Notes under the pieces: model-generated
What the model was told of the DNA's origin: nothing
Database searches by the model: none
The model's input: the letters and a program-made list of their open reading frames with translations, nothing else
Assembly (NCBI RefSeq): GCF_963169125.1
Contig: NC_084796.1
Coordinates: 88,830,888 to 88,894,887, forward strand
Direction: 5' to 3'
Origin: Humulus lupulus
Taxonomy: Eukaryota; Streptophyta; Magnoliopsida; Rosales; Cannabaceae
Length of the DNA: 64,000 bases
Shown: in pieces, positions 56,127 to 64,000 of the stretch
Layout: each line of letters begins with the position of its first letter
How positions within the stretch are numbered: the first letter of the stretch is position 1
Made by a program: the position numbers and the translations under genes

Positions 56127-57490
56127 GTGGTGGAAATTTACATTGAACAATACCCATCAACCGACTTATTTACAGTGAAAAGCACAGGTGGAAATTTAGA
56201 AGACTCTCACTTGGGGATAAGCAAAAGGGGTCTAAAAAAGCTGCATGAGATGTTTAATTCAGAAGGAGCAGTGCCAGAAAACCCAAAGGTTGCACACGGA
56301 AGGACAAAAAAAGACCAAAGTTTATCTGTAGCAGAAGAGAGTGGACAAAATTTTGATAGTGTTTCGCAGATATCAACTGGAAGCCAGAAGCTGAAAAACT
56401 AGGTCCTATTTGAGTTTGAACGGGCATCAAAAGCTGAAACTGAGGTTCAAACTTTAAAGAAAACTTTGGCAATGGTGCAAGTTGAAAAGGATACTCTCCT
56501 TTTTCAATATCAGCAAAGTGTAGAGAAGTTATCTAATATGGATAGAGAACTTAAGCATGCACAAAAAGATGTTGGCCTGCTAGATGAATGAGCAAGTAAA
56601 GCCAAAATCGAAAACAAAATATTGAAGGAATCCCTTTCAGAACTAGAAGCTGAGAGAGATGCTGGTCTTCTTCAATTCAACCAGTGTTTAGAGAAGATAT
56701 CTAGCCTAGAGAATCTGTTATCTCAAGCACAAGAGGAAGGAAAGGGGCAAAATGAGCGAGCTCTAAGGGCAGAAGCTGAATGTCAGAATCTTAACCAAGA
56801 ACTTTGTAGATTAGAGGCTGAGAAAGAAGCTGGGCTTGTTCAGTACAAAAGCTGTCTTAAGAAAATTTCTATTTTGGAATTTAAACTATCACTTGCTGAG
56901 GAAAATGCCAGGTTACTTAATGAGCAAATTGAAAGACCAGAAGCTGAAGTTGAAGCACTAAAGAAAGTTGTCGCTGGGCTGAATGCTGAGAAAGAAGCTG
57001 CAGCACTTCAATACAAGCAGTGCTAGGAGATTATTGCTATGATGGAAGCTGAAATTTCTCAAGCTCAAGTGAATGTAGAACGCCTGAATGATGAAATTTT
57101 AATGGGAGCTGCTAGATTGAAAAGTGCTGAAGAACAATGTGTTCAGTTGGAGAGATCAAACCAAACTCTGCAATCAGAGGAAGATCATTTGTTGCAGAAG
57201 ATATCTAGGAAAGACCAACAACTTACAGAAAAAAATGATGAATAAAATAAATTTTAGACCCTGATGCAAGAGGAGCACTCAAGGTTTCTACAAGTTGAAG
57301 CAACGCTCCAAGCTCTGCAGAAGTTGCATTCTGAATCTTAAGAGGACCAAAGAGCCTTGGCATTGGAACTGAAGAACAGGCTCCAAATGTTGAATGACCT
57401 GGAGATGCGCCAACATGGCATGGAAGACAAACTACAAAGAGTTAAAGAAGAAAACAGGAATCTCTCTGAACTCAACCTTTCAAGCAACAT
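56127..57490 (+). pseudogene. captured fragment of a NETWORKED1-like (NET1/KIP1-like) gene
   Basis: NET1 proteins are plant actin-binding proteins at the plasma membrane and plasmodesmata, with an N-terminal actin-binding domain and a very long coiled coil. This piece covers coiled-coil only: SHLGISKRGLKKLHEMF, ERASKAETEVQTLKKTLAMV, LRAEAECQNLNQELCRLEAE, LAEENARLLNEQIERPEAEV, AEEQCVQLERSNQTLQSEE, VEATLQALQKLHSES, LELKNRLQMLNDLE and RVKEENRNLSELNLSS. Throughout about 1.36 kb the frame never shifts; only nonsense codons interrupt it (about 56400, 56589, 57024, 57243, 57258, 57339). Long uninterrupted exon sequence matches NET1 genes, whose coiled coil lies in one large exon. The N-terminal domain is absent. 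Confidence 0.85.
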
Positions 57491-58148
57491 ATCACAGAAG
57501 AATCTTGATGCACTTTGGTTATGGAAAGTCCACTGCTTGTCTCGATGTGCTCCGCCTTCATCCACCACATGATAATTGCCGAGAAACCCAATCTCATCGT
57601 TTTCACTGGTAATATTCTCCTTTCCTTCTTCGTTTCTTTTTTACTGAATTGGTATCCTTAAGTTGGGGTTGTTTTTCTTTCTATAATTATTAGCAAAGTG
57701 ATTTGTCTACTTTACAAATTTTTTTAATAGGGTTTGTATTTGATAGTGAGATTTTTAGCGAATTTTGCTAGCCATGAAAATTGACAACCCAGTTTTGAAA
57801 ATAACATGTACATGATAATAGCTAGTTAGGTTGTTCAGTCCGTGACTGTAAGTCTATACCTTGTGCTAGTTTGTTTTCTTAGAATTTATTATGTTTTAGC
57901 TCTGCTCTGTTAATACCTAGTTGCCCAATCGACTCAATCTCTTTTAACTGCCACTTGATCTTAATTTGGGGACCTATTTTTATATTGTTCAACAGGGGAT
58001 AATATATTCGGATTTGATGCCACTGATGCTGCTAAGTCTCTAAATGTTGTGTTTGCCCCTGCAATAGCATCCAACATCCCATTCTCAAAGTGCCTCTTCA
58101 CTCCAGCCATCACACATTCTCTATTGGAGTCTCTGAAATGGATTGGGT
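57491..58148 (+). pseudogene. captured fragment of a PAP29-like purple acid phosphatase gene (two exons)
   Basis: Follows the NET1 piece with no intron between. Exon 1 (to about 57608): MHFGYGKSTACLDVL, then in another frame AFIHHMIIAEKPNLIVFTG, then a GT donor. Intron of about 390 bp ending TTCAACAG. Exon 2 from 57997: GDNIFGFDATDAAKSLN, FAPAIASNIPF, then unfamiliar residues to the GT at 58149. The GDNIFG motif supplies metal ligands in metallophosphatases, and the text matches the PAP29/PAP28 group. Missing: the segment between CLDVL and AFIHH (deleted) and everything after NIP, including the GNHD motif. It cannot encode an enzyme. Confidence 0.85.
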
Positions 58149-58510
58149 AAAATCTATCTCTTTGTTACGTATTTGGAATTAGTATTTGCCCAATTTATTT
58201 ATATGTTTTTGTTGGAGAATTTCAGTTTTACTTACCAGAGTTTTCATTTTCTCCCTGAAGCAATGTGTGGTGAAATGACCATTATGGTTTTTGCGAAATT
58301 TAAGGCCTCATGTGTGGTGAAACGGCCATTCCTTTTTGCTGTTTGGAAAATGCACTTTTAATTAAAAAGTGTACATTTTTACACATTATTGACTTAGCCT
58401 ATAGTTTCTATGATGTACTCTTATATTGCTATGTGAAACTTTGTCTGGATTTTATTACTATTCGCAGTTGGTTTATCTAATCTGATATTTGCATTTGTGC
58501 CACTCTCCAG

Positions 58511-60222
58511 TGTGTTTGTGATTGGGATGATCGTGAAAATAAGTTTATTGAAGTTGATGGAATTCTGAGAAGACAGATAAAGGTAAAGGTTTTATGTTGT
58601 TTAATTTGATGCTAATTACCACTTTACCAGTCATGTTCCACTCTAAATCACTCTATCTTTGCTTTTAGATGTCTCTTATTCCTAATGTGCAACCTTTCCA
58701 TGCAACAGCCTATTCAATTGATCCAATGCTTGCACTGGAGATAAGGTAAGTATTCTATTGCCTATATATTGCATTAGTCAATTATTTACTGTCTTTTTTT
58801 GTCTTGTAGTAGTTTGTTCACTTTATTTACTATCTTTTTGGTCTTGTAGTCGTAAATATGCTGCACACGGCTCTGTCATTGCATCTCGTTATTCTCTTCC
58901 TTCGTTCAATTATCCTACAGCCTTGCCCATAAAGAGAGAAGGTGGAAGTAAATGGCTAAGGGTCGGGTAAGTTTGAGATATATATTCTCTCTTCCTTTGT
59001 ATGTACATACTGCCTATGCCTGCTTTCATTCGCTGTTACTGGTTTTGAATTCAAGTATTTTAGCAGCGACTTTGGTAACCATCCTCTGTCTCATCTGATG
59101 GGTTCTGTCTTTGGTATGCATGATAGAGAGAATGTTGAGGTTGGTTGATTGTTCCAAAGATTAATGAATTTTCCCATTTCCTTCAACTACCATGCACTTA
59201 TACAAATCTGTTGGCAGGTCTTTTGCTATGCTTTAAGTGCAAATGATGGATCTGAATGGAAGCTACGTCTCCAATCATAAGTGGAGCATTTTATAGATGT
59301 CTCATCCATGTCATCTTATATGATTGCCAGGATGATTAACAAGGATAAAATACAGATCCTTGTCAATCTTAATGGTTATACTAAGGTATAGTATCGCTTG
59401 AGTTAGCCAGTGACATTGGGTCAAAGAACCTTGAAACATAATTATTAAGATTTAGTATGAATTTGCTCTTTTTTTCTTGATGCGTCAGTTTAGTTTGTTT
59501 CAGAATTGACGCTCTGTGTTGTGCAGGGGGCAAGAAATGAAATATTTGCCTTGTAGCCGGCCCCTATACGGATTTCTTACATGGGGTTTCCTAGAACTAC
59601 AGGCGCAGACTATAACATTACCTGGTTACTGATGAGGTTGGAGAGTTTGTAACCCCTAACCTTTATTGAATTTTATTTTGTTTCCTGTTTGATGTCTAAC
59701 TTCGACATTCCCAATTAAAGTTTGTGTCACCTTCTCAATTTAATCATATTTATTCATAAAAGATTGTCCATCTTCCTCATTGTTACTTTGTAAATGATTA
59801 CAAGCAGGTTTGTTGTGTAAATTAGTAACTGATAAACTATTGATGTTCCAGATGTTGTTCAAAGAGGTGTACAACCAGATCAGATTATTTTCACAGATGT
59901 TGCCATGAAGGGAGAACATATTAAGCGCAGTGCTTTAGCAGATTTATTCTTGGACACGTAAGCATGCTTAATACTTTTTTTTTTCTATTTTTTTATTATT
60001 CAAGTGTATTTATCTTAGTACAATACAATATGTAACTTTATTTTGACATTTGATGTTATGGCTTCTGCCCGAGTAGGCCATTATGCAATGCGCACACCAC
60101 AGGCACTGATGTTCTATGGGCTGGTCTTCCAATGGTGACCCTTCCACTTGAGAAAATGGCTACGCGAGTAGCTGGTTCACTGTGTCTGGCCACTGGTGTA
60201 GGAGAGGAAATGATAGTTAACA
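58511..60222 (+). pseudogene. captured fragment of a SECRET AGENT-like O-GlcNAc transferase gene (about nine exons)
   Basis: Plant SEC transfers GlcNAc from UDP-GlcNAc to Ser/Thr of nuclear and cytosolic proteins. Exons with GT/AG borders: 58511-58582 (DWDDRENKFIEVDGIL), 58669-58745 (MSLIPNVQPFHATAYSID), 58850-58966 (RKYAAHGSVIASRYSLPSF), 59064-59139 (SDFGNHPLSHLMGSVFGMHD), 59218-59385 (CYALSANDGSEWKL, VEHFIDVSSMSS, IQILVNLNGYTK), 59528-59650 (ARNEIFAL, ISYMGFP), about 59735-59810 (KIVHLPHCYFVNDYKQ), about 59852-59958 (GEHIKRSALADLFLD) and about 60077-60222 (NAHTTGTDVLWAGLPMVTL). This covers most of the catalytic domain. The N-terminal TPR repeats and the last C-terminal exons are absent. Stops at 59278 and 59552 and small frameshifts disable it. 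Introns are retained, so capture was at DNA level. Confidence 0.9.
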
Positions 60223-62340
60223 GGTAATGACTTAAAACAAACTTACAATTTGGTTAAAATAAGCTCACTCAATTTGGTAAAAAATGATTGTGGTAACTCA
60301 CTCAATTTGAATACCAAAATACCCCAAATGAACTAGATTTGGTTGAGATTAATGAGTTTGTTATGAATTTTATACACTTATTATTTGTTTCTCTCTTCAT
60401 TTTATAGACTTATTATTTGTTGTTGGTTCAGATTAATGAGTTTGTTCTGCATAACTTTGACCAACATTTAAAACTAAATGAAGAAAAAAATAGAAGAAAA
60501 TTTTTGGCCTCATTCTTGTTCTTATGGCTAGAGACCAATTTTCATGTTATCGAGTAATAAAATTTTAGTATGACGTTTATCTTTGTAGAGTAATAAAATA
60601 TTTATTCATTCATTGCCTTTAGTTTTTTCAAGCTACTCAAAAAGATCCATAACTGTATGGCACAATTATTTAGTGATGTTGGACTATTGGCTAATAATAA
60701 TAGCTCTTTTTTATTTTTAAATTTCTAGAGTTAGAAATGTTAGTGCTTGGCATAATTATAAATAATATATATTCTGTTTTTTAGGAGCAAGATATTGTTT
60801 ATTAAGATTGCTTATTTATCATTGAATTCCTTTATATATCTATATATATGTTTGTTCAACATTTTCTACAATAAATCTCAATAATGATGTGTTTATATAA
60901 ACAAATATTGACCTACATATTTTTGCATGATGTTGAGTGATGATTCTTATATACATACACATAAGAAAAAATGTGTATGATAACAAAATAAACTATGTGA
61001 ACTATAGTAGTCTAAAACAGGGGACAAATTAATCCTATTGGGTTCTAGCTTTAGTTGTCTCATTAAGTTCATGTATGTTTTTGCTTCTAATGGAACAATA
61101 GACTTTTTGCTTTGCTAATGATTAAATGATTCTTTTTCGGTTTTTTTCTTTTCTTTGTTTTTGTCTTGTGAATCCTTTTTCATTGGGATATTAACTTTGT
61201 TGTTCTTGTAGTGTCCCACGTGGGGCTCTTGTAGTCGCAACTAGTTTAATGCTTTATTTATGTTCGTTTTAATGCTTTATCTATGTGCATAGATTGCCAA
61301 TACAAGTGATTGCCAAAGAATATAACTCATACATTATAACTGTTGAACATCATTTCTCTAACTAATTTTTATCTTCATCCCTCTCCTCTTCAATAACTGC
61401 AGAGCAATTTCTCTTCTATGAATTGGGTTATGTTTTAGGTTTGTGTGGTGTCAGTTTGTAGCTTGTTGTTTCTTTCTTATTTTTTTTCTATTATTAAGCT
61501 TTGATTAGTTTCCTCCCCTTGTAAGTTTGGGCTAATGTTGTTCGAAAATTTTCCTTTTGTGCTTGTAGTGGATTAGGCTAATCATAAGTACTCTTTGTCT
61601 TATTTTTGTTAATTTCTTTGCTGAATATTTGAATTATAAATGCTTTTTGTGTGAGTTTATATAAACTAAGCAAATAAACTTTGGGCATGTAGTTGAGTAC
61701 TTGAAATTGAATCTTTTGGGGTTTGGTTTTTGTAAGGACAAATTTTCACAAGAGATTTAAATGTTTCTATAATATATGTGAAATTTTGTTATCTGTTTTG
61801 CATTTGACATGTACAAAATTAGTTTAGGTGGTGTCTTGAATCATATCTACTTGTTTTGTTTGTCTAAATAGTTCATATAAAAATTTATAAGAAAAGTTTC
61901 TAAATGTATATTGCTCTAATATGGCATTGATATATATTGTAGTGCATAAGCTCTAGTTTTTGGCTGGCTGGTGCGGTATGAGGTAGATAAAGTGTGTGGT
62001 CACCATTTGCTTCATGGATAACTGGCTGGTATGTAATAATATTCTTTTTCTAACTGTTAACTTGGGAAAATGTCTTTCTTCAATTTTTTCTAGTTGACTA
62101 CTTCATAAAGTGGAACAAGTTCGTGTTTTAATGATGTACAGGGAGGGGCTCGGCAGGGACGGTGGCTGGGCACGGGGCTGGCTGGTGCGGTTCTCAACTT
62201 CACGGCGGCAGCAGGTATTTCTTTCTGTGGTGTTGAACTTTAGTTTGGTGATGTTATGATTACATGGCATTATATTAAAAATTTATTTAAATCTAACGTA
62301 GCTCTTGATATCTTTTATTTAGCATAATGATCTCTTCCTG
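60223..62340 (+). other. A+T-rich non-coding stretch of the CACTA element
   Basis: About 2.1 kb without recognisable exons. Exception: a short G+C-rich patch at 62140-62217 with GGCTCGGCAGGGACGGTGG-like text ending in GCAGCAG|GT, possibly an exon. A 16-bp repeat GGCTGGCTGGTGCGGT occurs at 61962-61977 and 62176-62191. Confidence 0.4.
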
Positions 62341-62350
62341 CTTGCTTCAG

Positions 62351-62869
62351 CTAACAACACTTGAACCAATGATCATTGGATTGCAAGAATCATTGCCAAA
62401 GTCAATTGGATTGCTTCCTTTTTATGGAGGTGTGGCAGGTACATGATGTCTTTATACTTGAACTTGAAGACTTTTCTTTAGAGTTTGTTTATAAAATTAA
62501 GGTTGCCGGTGTCCTTGCTCTTGCTATAATTTTATTGATGTCTTCAAAATGAACTGGAGATGCCTGAATCATGATGTATATCATCTAATTGGTTAGTTAA
62601 AGTTGAAATAAGTGTTTCTGGCCACTTGAATCTTATTGTTGCTATCTCAGATGCTGAACAGAGAGAAGTAGATACCTGGCACTTCATGTAAACAGCCCCT
62701 TGGCTGGGTTTACTTCTCAGTGCTGATGGGCAAGTATTACATTCTCAAGATGGTGGAGATAGTCCAATTCTCAGTCTCTTTAAATTAGTCACTGCTGCAA
62801 TATTATCTAAGCCAGGGTGCCCAAATCCAACCTCTTTTAGCACCCTATCAAAACAAGCAGAAGCTGCAG
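62351..62869 (+). pseudogene. two captured exon-like pieces of an unidentified host gene
   Basis: 62351-62438, preceded by TTGCTTCAG and followed by GTACATG, reads LTTLEPMIIGLQESLPKSIG then LLPFYGGVAG. 62651-62869, preceded by TATCTCAG and followed by GTACAG, reads DAEQREVDTWHFM, a stop, then PWLGLLLSADGQVLHSQDGG, SPILSLFKLVTAAIL and CPNPTSFSTLSKQAEAA. Both have proper splice-like borders and codon texture unlike the surrounding A+T-rich DNA. I could not name the parent gene. Confidence 0.5.
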
Positions 62870-63640
62870 GTACAGAGCTGAACATTCAATATTTAGAAAA
62901 CTCATTGTATGTATATATCATTGATTGAGCTTTCTATATAATTGATACTATTAATTAATCAAGCCTTGTGTGCATACAGTAGAGAAAATAGTACTTGTGA
63001 AACAATTATATCATCAATGTTGCTTAGTTTATTCTTTATAAAAGGGATTTGATTTCTGTGTTCAATTAAATTGGGTCCTTGACTTTTTTTAGTTTGGAAA
63101 TACATTATAAAGTTTGATAGAAATTTTTCTTTTTCTGGAAAAGTGAAATCAGAGGGAATTTCCATTGCTTTTGTATTCGCATTTTTTATTGTCCTTGGCT
63201 TTACATTTGTGATTGTCTTTTGTATGTGGTGTCCTTTCTTGGAAATAATTTCCATAACATTTTTCTTGAAGTAATTTGTGATGCTAGATAATAACAATAA
63301 TTTTTTTTTTTGTTTATTTTGCACATGTGACAAGCGAAATAGAAAATGATACTTAATTTTGAAGGCTTTGTGTTGGGCAGCAGTAGAATATTTTGTGCTG
63401 AAAGTAGTATCTTTTCAATATGTTGAATATTTAAGACTACTTGAATACTTAAAGAACATTTTGTTGTTGCTGAGAGTGTTGAATGTTTTAAACTAATTTT
63501 TGGATTGTTAATACAATGTTGAATGTTTTTACTTTTTGTTATTTGAAAATCAAGTTCATTTGATGATGCTAGTATATATTAGAAAAATAATTTTAATTAT
63601 ATAAAAAAAATTAAAATATAATAGAATAAATTAGTGATAT
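62870..63640 (+). other. A+T-rich non-coding stretch
   Basis: No supported gene. The 124-codon minus-strand ORF at 62959-63333 is Lys/Ile/Asn-rich text expected by chance in such DNA. Confidence 0.5.
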
Positions 63641-63777
63641 AAATGAAATATATAATGAGAATTTAAACTTATCTAAATATTAAAATAATACAAAAATTGT
63701 GTTATAATATCTATTACAATAACACTTTTTATGCAAAGAATTGTGTTATGCAAACTTCATTATATAACACAAATAAT

Positions 63778-63879
63778 GTGTTATACTAAAGTGTAGTATA
63801 ACACAAAAAATGTGTTATACTAAAGTGTAGTATAACACAAAAAAAGTGTTATACTAAAGTGTAGTATAACACAAAAAAA
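63778..63879. repeat. three tandem ~34-bp palindromic units, CACTA subterminal repeats
   Basis: Unit: GTGTTATACTAAAGTGTAG then TATAACACAAAAAAT, three times in a row. Each unit is an imperfect inverted repeat (GTGTTATAC against GTATAACAC). More GTGTTAT/ATAACAC motifs in both orientations fill 63690-64000. Such arrays near the ends of CACTA elements are transposase-binding sites in characterised members. Confidence 0.85.
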
Positions 63880-64000
63880 ATGTTATATAATCGACTATAA
63901 ATAACATAATTAAACACTTATCTATATATTAAAATAACACAGAAATTGTGTTATCGTTGACAGTACAATAACACATCTGTATAACACTGATAAAGTGTTA

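Larger units (their letters stand above)
55450..64000 (+). mobile_element. CACTA-type DNA transposon carrying captured gene fragments (left end in window)
   Basis: Begins CACTACACCAAAC, the terminal signature of En/Spm (CACTA) elements, inside the antisense ORF of gypsy G. The three flanking bases before it are AGG, the candidate TSD. The last ~360 bp of the window are dense in GTGTTATA/TATAACAC motifs, also seen near the left end (CATAACACATC at 55470), consistent with subterminal transposase-binding repeats near the right end. No transposase was found in these 8.5 kb, so the copy is probably non-autonomous. The right terminus should lie just past the window. Confidence 0.75.

Noticed and set aside
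62959..63333. 124-codon ORF on the minus strand
   Set aside because: Lys/Ile/Asn-rich text in very A+T-rich DNA, no motif, no promoter or splice context; expected by chance.
63778..63879. Palindromic repeats resembling a CRISPR array
   Set aside because: Tandem units without spacers, next to CACTA-type terminal sequence; plant genome context.

Overview
This 64-kb window is a nest of transposable elements from a flowering-plant nuclear genome. I found no intact host gene. Plant origin rests on chromovirus, Tat and Sirevirus-type LTR retrotransposons with tRNA-iMet primer sites, a CACTA transposon, and captured pieces of plant genes (NETWORKED1, purple acid phosphatase 29, SECRET AGENT). The LTR style suggests a eudicot, perhaps Rosales; that is a guess. 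No search could be run: family calls rest on recognised motifs, and boundaries on target-site duplications (TSDs) and TG...CA ends read in the sequence.

Layout. (1) 1-2231: 3' part of a Ty3/gypsy LTR, its primer-binding site and a non-coding internal remnant. (2) 2232-11342: chromovirus B, with a truncated 5' LTR, an unusual intact 155-codon ORF before gag, decayed gag-pol, and a full 3' LTR. (3) 11347-13151: remnants of two copia-type LTRs. (4) 13152-39161: minus-strand Sirevirus-like copia E with a perfect GATGT TSD, hugely expanded by later insertions. Its left LTR holds gypsy C (13460-25766), which itself holds a solo LTR (22315-24508), and a copia solo LTR (25893-27216). Its integrase-RT linker holds an inverted solo LTR (32579-34775). 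E carries a third ORF with a promoter-like sequence of its own. (5) 39162-44770: the other half of the old LTR, a decayed + strand copia D, and an inverted LTR fragment. (6) 44775-55449: Tat-lineage gypsy G with dual RNase H, an antisense spliced ORF, and a copia solo LTR inserted in integrase (51262-52150). (7) 55450 to the window end: a CACTA-type transposon carrying fragments of at least three unrelated host genes with introns retained.

Insertion order in the main nest, oldest first: old copia LTR, copia E, gypsy C, solo LTRs. All gag-pol genes carry premature stops, so nothing here looks autonomous. Nearly all stops in the two chromoviruses are explained by C-to-T or G-to-A change (CAG, CAA, CGA or TGG codons), as expected after long cytosine methylation. 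The best leads are the multi-gene CACTA, the promoter-bearing ORF3 of copia E, the accessory ORF of gypsy B, and the LTR/flank duplication around gypsy C.
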